A DNA stretch of 32,547 nt, from assembly GCA_030430845.1 (NCBI GenBank), contig JAUIKE010000092.1, positions 1-32,547 on the forward strand. Direction: 5' to 3'. A program made the position numbers and the translations under genes. Below are positions 15,855 through 22,313 of this stretch, one piece after another. A model generated the notes under the pieces. The model saw only the letters and a list, made by a program, of their open reading frames with translations, was not told the origin of the DNA and did not search any database. How positions within the stretch are numbered: the first letter of the stretch is position 1; each line of letters opens with the position of its first letter. The stretch is from Bacteroidia bacterium (GTDB lineage: Bacteria > Bacteroidota > Bacteroidia > Chitinophagales > Saprospiraceae).

Positions 15855-16796
15855 ATGTACCCACCAACTAAATCTTTCAGTTGCCTGCTAATCTTTTTCC
15901 TGGTATTAAACCTAAGCGCTCATGGCCAAAAAAGTGACCCGGTTTTCGGCCAAAAAGAATCCACAGGTTTTGATCTGAAAGGAGAGATCTATGCGCTCAA
16001 AAGAACTTTACCGCCCTATAGCTTGCCCGAACACTTCAATCCGGATTCCTTGCTGGGAGTTATCTATACCAATCAGCTAAATATACCCCCAACCAGTTTC
16101 AAGGACGGATTTCCGGGCGTCACCGATCGCGCAACCTGGTTTGCCATCGATTATACCGGGACCTTTACCGTGCCTTCAACAAACATTTACCGCTTTAAGA
16201 TTAAATCGGATGACGGCTCTCGCCTGTATATTGATGGAGTGCAGATCATTGATAATGACGGAATGCACGGCCCCAAAGAAAAAGAAGGCAGTGTTTACCT
16301 TGAAGCAGGTACTCATAACATCCGGGTGAAATACTTTCAGGGTTTTCCCAACCTGCTCTGCCTCCAATTGTGGATGGCCGATGGAGATGAGGACTTTGTT
16401 TTTTTTGACCCAAAGAAACAATCGGCCCCGTCCCTGCCCGAATCACAACCCCTTATTCGATACAGCCTGTCCGATACCTTACTGTTTTCCACCGATTCGT
16501 ATGAACTGTCGGACAAAGCCAGGCCGGTGCTGGATAAGCTGTATGAACGATTGGAAAAATTGAGCATTCAATCAATTGACATTGTGGGCCATACGGACGA
16601 TACCGGCCCGGAAGCCTACAACCTGGAATTGTCAGCAAAGCGTGCCGAAGCAGTGGCTGCCTATTTTGAAAATAAAGGTGTCGGAGCGGTCAAGCTTAAC
16701 ATTTCAGGCAAGGGAGAACAAAATCCCTTAGTGCCGAATGATTCTCCTGCGCGACGTTCTATGAATCGGCGAGTGGAAATTATCGTACATCAATAA
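15855..16796 (+). CDS. Secreted PA14-domain / OmpA C-terminal domain protein
   Basis: Envelope protein with two recognisable modules. A signal peptide starts at ATG 15855 (MYPPTKSFSCLLIFF... ending AHGQ); the open frame reaches back into the palindrome, but only the ATG at 15855 gives a signal peptide. A PA14-like domain follows (about 50-205), with the carbohydrate-binding type core FKIKSDDGSRLYIDGVQIID and an AGTHNIRVKYFQG strand. An OmpA/MotB-like peptidoglycan-binding domain ends the protein (about 215-313), with FSTDSYELSDKARPVL, IVGHTDDTG, LSAKRAEAV and RRSMNRRVEI. Length 313 aa. PA14 may bind a sugar or cell-surface ligand while the OmpA domain anchors it to peptidoglycan; that role is inferred. 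It is a single gene, not in an obvious operon. Confidence 0.85.
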   Translation: MYPPTKSFSCLLIFFLVLNLSAHGQKSDPVFGQKESTGFDLKGEIYALKRTLPPYSLPEHFNPDSLLGVIYTNQLNIPPTSFKDGFPGVTDRATWFAIDYTGTFTVPSTNIYRFKIKSDDGSRLYIDGVQIIDNDGMHGPKEKEGSVYLEAGTHNIRVKYFQGFPNLLCLQLWMADGDEDFVFFDPKKQSAPSLPESQPLIRYSLSDTLLFSTDSYELSDKARPVLDKLYERLEKLSIQSIDIVGHTDDTGPEAYNLELSAKRAEAVAAYFENKGVGAVKLNISGKGEQNPLVPNDSPARRSMNRRVEIIVHQ

Positions 16797-16800
16797 GCAC

Positions 16801-16830
16801 TTGAAATTCCATCTAATAATTATATCTTTA
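16801..16830 (+). promoter_or_regulatory. Promoter of the nucleotidyltransferase gene
   Basis: TTG at 16801-16803, a 19-nt spacer and TATCTTTA at 16823-16830 fit the Bacteroidota TTG-N19-TAnnTTTG promoter with one mismatch in the last base. The expected leader to ATG 16869 is about 32 nt. Confidence 0.5.
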
Positions 16831-16868
16831 GGCAGATCACACTGCTTTGTCCATTAAAGATATAACTC

Positions 16869-17888
16869 ATGAAGGCCATCATACCAGTTGCAGGAGCAGG
16901 CACCCGCTTAAGACCGCTTACTTATACTCAGCCTAAGCCATTGATCCCGGTTGGTGGGAAGCCTATTATTTCCTATATCATTGATCAACTTGTAGAGGAG
17001 GGCGTGAATGAATTCGTTTTTGTCATCGGCTATCTGGGAGAGAAAATTAAGAACTATGTAGAGCAAACATATCCGGATATTCACAAGGAATTTGTCTGGC
17101 AAGAAAAGCGCCTCGGCTCGGCTCATGCCATATGGGTTGCCAAAGATCGCATCATTAACTCGCCGGAAGTGGCCATCTTTTTTGGAGATATTATTTTGGA
17201 TTTTAATTTAAGGGCCATACTGGATGCTCCACATTCCGTTCTGGCCGTTAAGAAAGTAAAAGACCCCCGCCAATTTGGGGTAGTAGAGTACGACGAAGAG
17301 GGCAAGGTGAAAAAAGTAGTTGAAAAACCCAGGATCCCAAAGTCTGATATGGCCATGGTAGGTTTTTATAAAATCAAAGAGGTCGACAAACTCGTCAGCG
17401 CCCTGGATTTTAACATCAATAATGATATCCGTACCAAAGGAGAATTTCCCCTGACTGATGCACTCATGCGCATGATCGAGGAAGGAGTAGAATTCAAGAC
17501 TTTTACAGTCGATAACTGGTTCAATTGTGGTAAAAAAGAGGTCTTATTAGAAACCAACGCCATGCTACTGGATAAAGACGGCGTCATCGGGACGGAAGAT
17601 TATCCGGCCTTCGAAAATACCATCATCATCCATCCGGTTCGGATCGGGGAGAATTGTGAAATCTCTAATTCCATCATCGGACCTCATGTAACCGTTGGCA
17701 ATAATGTGAAGATCCATCGCTCCATACTCAGCAACTCCATTATTGGCAACTATGCTGCTATTAAAGAAATCATTCTGCAAAATTCAGTCGTGGGAAATGA
17801 TGCTGCTATCACCGGGCTTCGGCAAAGTCTTAATATTGGAGATAATACCGAGATCGACTTTAGCTTGTCACAACAATCCAATTCATAG
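16869..17888 (+). CDS. Sugar-1-phosphate nucleotidyltransferase (RmlA-like) with left-handed beta-helix
   Basis: Makes an activated sugar (NDP-sugar) from a sugar-1-phosphate and an NTP. The N-terminal Rossmann domain has GAGTRLRPLT at residues 9-18 and KPLIPVGGKP near 23-32, the nucleotide-binding loop of this family, then LGSAHAI and the metal-binding FFGD near residue 103. The C-terminal third holds hexapeptide-like repeats (RIGENCEISNSIIG, VTVGNNVKIHRS, SVVGNDAAI), which favour trimer formation. At 339 aa it fits long RmlA-type or bifunctional-like transferases. It could feed glycan or lipopolysaccharide synthesis; the exact sugar is unknown. It converges with the next gene, sharing 6 bp at the 3' ends. 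Confidence 0.88.
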   Translation: MKAIIPVAGAGTRLRPLTYTQPKPLIPVGGKPIISYIIDQLVEEGVNEFVFVIGYLGEKIKNYVEQTYPDIHKEFVWQEKRLGSAHAIWVAKDRIINSPEVAIFFGDIILDFNLRAILDAPHSVLAVKKVKDPRQFGVVEYDEEGKVKKVVEKPRIPKSDMAMVGFYKIKEVDKLVSALDFNINNDIRTKGEFPLTDALMRMIEEGVEFKTFTVDNWFNCGKKEVLLETNAMLLDKDGVIGTEDYPAFENTIIIHPVRIGENCEISNSIIGPHVTVGNNVKIHRSILSNSIIGNYAAIKEIILQNSVVGNDAAITGLRQSLNIGDNTEIDFSLSQQSNS

Positions 17889-18767
17889 GTATTCTCCTAA
17901 CCATACAATGCGGGCCGCTTTGCCAATATTCTCTTCCTCCAGATATCTTTGAGCAATGCTATGCAATTCCTGGATGGGATGTTCCTTTTTTAAAGCTTCA
18001 AAAATTTCGGGATCTGTTTTAAGGTCCAAAACGGCCTCCGTATCGGGAATATGGGAGATGCCGGCTAGTTGTCCCAGATTGTTGCCGGTCAGAATAAGGC
18101 TTTCACGTACACTTTTAGGGAGTTGATCATAGCCTATTCCAATTTGGTGACTGGGGCGGTCAATATCATAAACGGCTTCTCCACTGGCTCTTACATAATA
18201 AGATTGGCCCATACGGCCCATCAGATCGATTTTGTGCGGGTTAATCCGGCCGTTTTCACCCAAAATATGCTCAGAATAATGGATCATGACCAACTCACAA
18301 ATGATTAGGTTACCTGCCCCACCGGTCTCCGCCAGTTTGATCACTTGCTGTACCTTGCATTCGAATTGGACAGGAGCTTCCTTTACCCTAAAAGGACGAA
18401 CCAATTCCGAAGGTATGGGCGTTAAGCCTGACTTCTCAAATTCGCTGATATCAGACGGATAATCAATGCTGCAAATAGACATCTGCTGCACGATGTCGTA
18501 CGAAACAATATTAATAACCACTTCACCCGTTGCCTCTACATTGTGCAAGGTATCCTTGGTCGTATTATCCCGGCCCCGGCGGTTGGAAGAAAATATGAAC
18601 ACTGGGGGCTTGGCACTAAATACATTGAAAAAACTATAGGGGGCCAAATTAGGATTTCCTGCTTCATCTACTGTGCTAACAAACGCAATGGGACGGGGAG
18701 CCACCGCCCCAATTAAAAATTGGTGGAGGTCTCTTAAACCTAGGGTGTTGGGATCAATGGTCTTCAT
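17883..18767 (-). CDS. Flavin reductase-like protein (FMN-binding split barrel)
   Basis: Predicted FMN-binding protein of the flavin reductase/DIM6-NTAB family, acting in the cytoplasm. The core is visible at residues 12-50: FLIGAVAPRPIAFVSTVDEAG, then NLAPYSFFNVFSAKPPVFIF, the usual flavin-binding strands. A conserved GRDNTTKDT loop follows and the C-terminal half is a longer, less conserved extension (295 aa from ATG 18767). The longer frame would start inside its -7 region, so ATG 18767 (MKTIDPNTLG) is preferred. Its natural electron donor and substrate cannot be read. It overlaps the 3' end of the nucleotidyltransferase gene. Confidence 0.85.
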   Translation of the reverse strand: MKTIDPNTLGLRDLHQFLIGAVAPRPIAFVSTVDEAGNPNLAPYSFFNVFSAKPPVFIFSSNRRGRDNTTKDTLHNVEATGEVVINIVSYDIVQQMSICSIDYPSDISEFEKSGLTPIPSELVRPFRVKEAPVQFECKVQQVIKLAETGGAGNLIICELVMIHYSEHILGENGRINPHKIDLMGRMGQSYYVRASGEAVYDIDRPSHQIGIGYDQLPKSVRESLILTGNNLGQLAGISHIPDTEAVLDLKTDPEIFEALKKEHPIQELHSIAQRYLEEENIGKAARIVWLGEYL

Positions 18768-18783
18768 AGGAATAAATTTCGTG

Positions 18784-18791
18784 CGAAGGTA
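18784..18791 (-). promoter_or_regulatory. Near-consensus -7 box for the flavin reductase-like gene
   Basis: On the minus strand TACCTTCG matches TAnnTTTG at all but one fixed position. It implies a start site near 18777, leaving a leader of only about 10 nt before ATG 18767. Confidence 0.45.
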
Positions 18792-18921
18792 CAAACTTCT
18801 TATTGATATTAGTTATATAAAAACCTTCCTCAAATTTGAAGTGTTTCTGCTTAAGTGGTTTTTTAGTTTTTTGACCTGTTTTAAAAAATAAACAAAAAAT
18901 ACCGATCACAAAAAAACAAAA

Positions 18922-19449
18922 GTGCAGATATTAAAAACAACGCTCTTCTTCCTATTCCTTAGCCTCCTCTTAGCTTGTAGCGAACAAGCAGACACGGTAG
19001 AAATCGCCATAGGATCTCAGGCTCCTGCTTTCCAGGCTCAATTGCTAAACAAGGAGGCTTTTGAGTTGGATCAACTCAAAGGGAAATATGTACTGCTTGA
19101 CTTTTGGGGGAGTTGGTGTGCACCCTGCAGAAAAGAACATCCGGATCTGGTAAAAATCTACCAAAAATTCTCCGGACAAAAGCTTCAGGGGGCAAATGGT
19201 TTCGAGATTGTGAGTGTGGCGATAGAGAAAGATTCCAGTGCCTGGACATCCGCCATTCAAAAAGATCAGCTTCCCTGGCCTTTTCAGATTATGGAACAAA
19301 CCGAAAAACTCAATAAAGTTAAGGTGCCTATTGCGCAAGCTTACAAAATAGAAAAGGTGCCGGCTCGTTTTCTATTAAGCCCTGAGGGAGTCATAGTAGG
19401 GGTTAATCCAAGCCCGGAAGCCGTCAGAACCTATTTAAACACAAAATAA
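18922..19449 (+). CDS. TlpA-like thioredoxin-fold lipoprotein
   Basis: Periplasmic redoxin of the TlpA/ResA type. It starts at a GTG (no ATG is in range) with a lipoprotein signal and Cys19 after LLA. The thioredoxin active site WCAPC (C66, C69) lies in LLDFWGSWCAPCRKEHPDL, and KVPARFLL supplies the cis-proline region near the C-terminus. Length 175 aa is typical. It probably reduces disulphides of envelope or cytochrome-maturation proteins, but no partner gene (ccm, dsbD) is in the window. It is divergent from the flavin reductase-like gene, 154 nt away. Confidence 0.88.
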   Translation: MQILKTTLFFLFLSLLLACSEQADTVEIAIGSQAPAFQAQLLNKEAFELDQLKGKYVLLDFWGSWCAPCRKEHPDLVKIYQKFSGQKLQGANGFEIVSVAIEKDSSAWTSAIQKDQLPWPFQIMEQTEKLNKVKVPIAQAYKIEKVPARFLLSPEGVIVGVNPSPEAVRTYLNTK

Positions 19450-19471
19450 TAGGCGGATAATTATCACAACT

Positions 19472-19482
19472 GACAAATTGTC
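19472..19482. promoter_or_regulatory. Inverted repeat upstream of grpE
   Basis: GACAA-A-TTGTC is an 11-bp inverted repeat placed 14 nt upstream of a sigma-54-like promoter. It is a candidate binding site for a heat-shock activator or repressor. It is not the CIRCE element. Confidence 0.4.
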
Positions 19483-19495
19483 CTTTATTTCGCAC

Positions 19496-19511
19496 TGGCA
19501 AAGTAATTGAT
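19496..19511 (+). promoter_or_regulatory. Candidate sigma-54-like promoter of grpE-dnaJ
   Basis: TGGCAAAGTAATTGAT has GG, exactly 10 bases, then GA, which is the -24/-12 spacing of sigma-54 promoters, with GA in place of the usual GC. The predicted start near 19522 would give a leader of about 46 nt. No TAnnTTTG box is seen in this gap. Confidence 0.4.
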
Positions 19512-19567
19512 AAGGAATAAGTGCCTAGGCAATGCTTTTGTCTCAGTTGTAATAAAAAAAAACAATC

Positions 19568-20149
19568 ATGGAGGAAAATAAAAAGGAACAGATCGAACAA
19601 GAAGAAAGCACCAAAACCGTTGAAGAAATGGAAGAAACGGTAGCATCCTCTGGAAAAGAAGAAAACCAACAGAATGCGGAGGACAACATTCCTCAGGAGG
19701 ATGAATTAAGTAAGTTAAAAAAGGATAATTCAGAATTGAAAGATAAATTTTTAAGACTGGCCGCCGAATTCGATAATTACAAAAAGCGTACGCTTAAGGA
19801 GAAGATCGAAATGATGAAAACGGCCGCAACGGACACTGTGTCAGCCCTTTTACCTGTTTTGGACGATTTTGACAGGGCGAAAAAAAATGCGGATGATGAA
19901 AACAGCGCGGAAAACTTCAGTGAAGGGGTTAGCCTGGTTTATCAAAAGCTATACAATGTACTTAAACAAAAAGGACTGGAGCCGATGGATACTAACGGCC
20001 AGCCATTTGACCCTGAGTACCACGAAGCAATCACAGAAATACCCGCTCCCACCAATGAACTGAAAGGCAAAGTGGTCGATACGGTAGAAAAGGGATACCT
20101 GCTTAATGAAAAAATCATTCGCCACGCTAAGGTTGTTGTGGGAAAATAA
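19568..20149 (+). CDS. grpE: Nucleotide exchange factor GrpE
   Basis: Co-chaperone that releases ADP from DnaK. It has an acidic, low-complexity N-terminus of about 55 residues (EENKKEQIEQEESTKTVEEM), a long coiled coil and the family signature LRLAAEFDNYKKRTLKEK near residue 60. The C-terminal beta domain has FDPEYHEAIT and GYLLNEKIIRHAKVVVGK. Length 193 aa is normal. It is 9 nt upstream of dnaJ; dnaK is not in the window. Confidence 0.95.
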   Translation: MEENKKEQIEQEESTKTVEEMEETVASSGKEENQQNAEDNIPQEDELSKLKKDNSELKDKFLRLAAEFDNYKKRTLKEKIEMMKTAATDTVSALLPVLDDFDRAKKNADDENSAENFSEGVSLVYQKLYNVLKQKGLEPMDTNGQPFDPEYHEAITEIPAPTNELKGKVVDTVEKGYLLNEKIIRHAKVVVGK

Positions 20150-20158
20150 AATTGTAAC

Positions 20159-21313
20159 ATGGCAAAAAAGGACTATTACGAGGTACTTGGAGTTGGAAAG
20201 GATGCAGATGCCGCAGCAATCAAAAAAGCTTACAGAAGGCTAGCCATCAAATACCACCCGGATAAAAACCCAGATGACAAACAGGCCGAAGAAAAGTTTA
20301 AAGAGGCCGCCGAAGCCTATGAAGTGTTGAGTGATGCGGATAAAAAAGCTCGCTACGATCGCTTTGGGCATGCGGGTGTCAACAGTGGTGGAGGTTTCCG
20401 GGGCGAGGGCATGACAATGGACGATATCTTCCAGCAATTTGGAGATATCTTCGGCGATTCGGGCTTTGGGTCTTTCTTTGGTGGCGGCCGCGCAGGAGCT
20501 AGTACTTCTCGCTCCAGAGGGCAACGAGGATCTAATCTTCGCATTAAGGTCAGCCTTACCCTGGAGGAAATCGCCTTGGGGGTTAATAAAAAAATAAAAG
20601 TTCGCAAGCAGGTCGTCTGTGATGTCTGTAATGGATCCGGGGCCAAGGACGCAGGCTCTGTGAATACTTGCGGTACCTGCCGCGGCTCGGGATATGTGCG
20701 CCAAATAAAAAATACCTTTCTTGGGCAAATGCAAACTACCACGACCTGCCCGACTTGTGGGGGCTCCGGCCAGGTAGTTACCGCTAATTGTACCAAATGT
20801 AAAGGCGATGGCCGGGTATATGATGAGGAAACCATTGAAATAGAAATTCCTGCCGGCGTGGAAGAGGGCATGCAGCTTTCCCTGCGAGGTAAAGGTAATG
20901 CCGGCCTTCGCGGCGGCCCAGCCGGTGATCTGCTGATCAGCATAGAAGAAAAGCCACATCAATATCTTCAACGCGACGGCACGAACCTGGTGTATGAACT
21001 CTACCTGAATTTTGCCGATGCGGCCTTGGGAACTTCCGTTGAGGTTCCGACTATAGAAAATAATGTCAAAATAAAAGTACCGGCCGGCACGCAGTCCGGA
21101 AAGATCTTCCGACTGAAAGGCAAAGGACTTCCTTCCGTACAGTCCTACAATAAAGGAGATCAATTGATCCATGTCAACGTCTGGACGCCCAAGAAACTCA
21201 ATAATGAGGAGCGGACCCTGCTGGAAAAACTGCGTGGCATGCCTAATTTTACTCCGAAGCCCGGGAAATCCGACAAAGGCTTCTTCGAAAGAATGAAAGA
21301 CTATTTTAAATAA
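20159..21313 (+). CDS. dnaJ: Chaperone DnaJ (Hsp40)
   Basis: Stimulates the ATPase of DnaK and binds unfolded substrates. Domains in order: J domain with the HPD tripeptide at residues 33-35, a Gly/Phe-rich linker (FGGGRAGAS near 110), four CxxCxGxG zinc motifs between about 154 and 218 (CDVCNGSG, CGTCRGSG, CPTCGGSG, CTKCKGDG) and C-terminal substrate-binding domains ending with SYNKGDQLIHVNVWTPKKL. At 384 aa it is a full type I DnaJ. The start ATG 20159 lies 9 nt after grpE, so the two are co-transcribed. Confidence 0.97.
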   Translation: MAKKDYYEVLGVGKDADAAAIKKAYRRLAIKYHPDKNPDDKQAEEKFKEAAEAYEVLSDADKKARYDRFGHAGVNSGGGFRGEGMTMDDIFQQFGDIFGDSGFGSFFGGGRAGASTSRSRGQRGSNLRIKVSLTLEEIALGVNKKIKVRKQVVCDVCNGSGAKDAGSVNTCGTCRGSGYVRQIKNTFLGQMQTTTTCPTCGGSGQVVTANCTKCKGDGRVYDEETIEIEIPAGVEEGMQLSLRGKGNAGLRGGPAGDLLISIEEKPHQYLQRDGTNLVYELYLNFADAALGTSVEVPTIENNVKIKVPAGTQSGKIFRLKGKGLPSVQSYNKGDQLIHVNVWTPKKLNNEERTLLEKLRGMPNFTPKPGKSDKGFFERMKDYFK

Positions 21314-21316
21314 TAG

Positions 21317-21366
21317 GAAGGGCGAAGGGCGAAGGGCGAATTATTCGCCCCTCGACCTTCGTCCTT
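21317..21366. repeat. Heptamer tandem repeat forming a long hairpin after dnaJ
   Basis: GAAGGGC is repeated three times (21317-21340). The arm 21318-21340 then pairs with 21344-21366 across a TTA loop, 23 bp with three mismatches. The 7-nt unit makes slippage-type length variation possible. There is no T-run after it. Confidence 0.75.
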
Positions 21367-21380
21367 CAAAATATTACTAA

Positions 21381-21857
21381 ATGATCCGTTTCCGTCTTTT
21401 CTTCTCTTTTCTACTTCTTTCCGTCCTGCTTTCCTGTGGTAAAAATTATCAGTATCAAAAAAAGTACGAACTAGAAGGAGAAAGGTGGATGTATGCCGAC
21501 TCCCTGGAGTTTTCTTTTAATATTCAGGATACCACTAATATCTATAATCTTTACCTGCAACTGGATCATAGTACCGACTACTCTTTTCAAAACCTCTATA
21601 CCAACATCCATACGACTTTCCCTTCCGGAGTACGTCTCGACGAAAAACTGTCGCTCGAACTGGCTAACAGGGCAGGAGTCTGGCTGGGCAAATGCAATCA
21701 GAATCACTGCACTTTGACCATTCCTATTCAGCAAAACGCTTATTTTAACCAGCAGGGCCGCCATCGTATTATGCTCGAGCAGTACATGAGGCAAGACTCG
21801 ATCCCCGGTATTAGGAGCATCGCTTTTATGTTAGAAGATACTCGCCAGAACCGCTAG
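21381..21857 (+). CDS. gldH: GldH-like gliding motility lipoprotein
   Basis: Outer lipoprotein of the Gld group needed for gliding and type IX secretion-linked motility in Bacteroidota. It has a lipoprotein signal with Cys19 (LLSC), then the GldH pattern: W near residue 36, a DSLEFSFNIQDTTNIYNLYL segment, SFQNLYTNI, FPSGVRLDEKLSLEL, RAGVWLGKC and a closing LEQYMRQDSIPGIRSIAFML. Length 158 aa matches the family. It sits 67 nt after dnaJ, separated only by the heptamer hairpin, so co-transcription is possible. The name rests on pattern recognition, since no other gld gene is in the window. Confidence 0.8.
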   Translation: MIRFRLFFSFLLLSVLLSCGKNYQYQKKYELEGERWMYADSLEFSFNIQDTTNIYNLYLQLDHSTDYSFQNLYTNIHTTFPSGVRLDEKLSLELANRAGVWLGKCNQNHCTLTIPIQQNAYFNQQGRHRIMLEQYMRQDSIPGIRSIAFMLEDTRQNR

Positions 21858-21899
21858 TAAACCACCTCCAAAAAATATATTATTGGTTGTGTGAACCCG

Positions 21900-21915
21900 C
21901 CTGCCGGCCGGCAGG
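21900..21915. repeat. GC-rich 16-bp perfect palindrome
   Basis: CCTGCCGGCCGGCAGG is its own reverse complement and is followed by a GGCCGAAGG stretch in an otherwise AT-rich gap. It looks like part of a small interspersed element. Confidence 0.6.
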
Positions 21916-22034
21916 AAGGCCGAAGGACTTTTTACACCCCCCCTATAGCTTTTCCCTCTTCGTTACCTTTTTCGTATCTTCCGTCTAATCAACTGAAAAA
22001 GATCTCCCAATTTTTTAACCAAAAAACAATCAAA

Positions 22035-22277
22035 ATGGAATTACTCTATTTCATTATTATTGGCGCCGTTGCCGGATGGCTGGCCGGTCAGATTATGAAA
22101 GGAAAAGGTTTTGGGCTGTTAGGAAATATTATTCTTGGTATCATCGGCGCCTTAGTCGGCGGATGGTTGTTGGGTGTAGTAGGCGTAAGCGTAGGAGGTG
22201 GTTTGGTCGGCTCGATTATAACTTCCGTAATAGGAGCTATAGTGGTATTGTTTATAGCAGGTTTGATAAAAAAATAA
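22035..22277 (+). CDS. GlsB/YeaQ/YmgE-family small membrane protein
   Basis: 80-residue protein made almost entirely of glycine-rich hydrophobic helices: MELLYFIIIGAVAGWLAGQI, then KGFGLLGNIILGIIGALVGG, and IGAIVVLFIAGLIKK at the end. The GWLAGQIM..G.GFGLLGNI..GIIGALVGGW pattern is that of the stress-response membrane family often called transglycosylase-associated. Its real function is unknown. The open frame reaches 21891, but the preceding 48 residues (low-complexity, Pro/Ser-rich) do not belong to the family, so ATG 22035 is chosen. TACCTTTT at 21964-21971 could be a weak -7 box. Confidence 0.85.
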   Translation: MELLYFIIIGAVAGWLAGQIMKGKGFGLLGNIILGIIGALVGGWLLGVVGVSVGGGLVGSIITSVIGAIVVLFIAGLIKK

Positions 22278-22283
22278 AAAAAA

Positions 22284-22313
22284 GGGTGGCCCGAACCGGG
22301 CCGCCCTTTTTTT
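22284..22313. terminator. Bidirectional terminator between the GlsB-like gene and carB
   Basis: GGGTGGCCCG and CGGGCCGCCC form a 10-bp stem (one G-U on the plus strand) around AAC. A run of A before it and seven T after it let it act on both strands, and the carB stop codon lies at the edge of the T-run. Confidence 0.88.

Noticed and set aside
19450..19567. CIRCE operator upstream of grpE
   Set aside because: No TTAGCACTC-N9-GAGTGCTAA-like repeat is present; the repeat found is shorter and different.
20240..21172. 310-codon reading frame antisense to dnaJ
   Set aside because: It is a shadow of the GC-biased dnaJ codons; dnaJ is fully recognised and there is no independent start signal.
21317..21366. 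Heptamer repeats as a CRISPR array
   Set aside because: Seven-base units without spacers and a single hairpin do not fit a CRISPR array.
21891..22034. GlsB-like protein extended to 21891
   Set aside because: The upstream residues are Pro/Ser-rich with no family match and overlap the GC-rich palindrome region.
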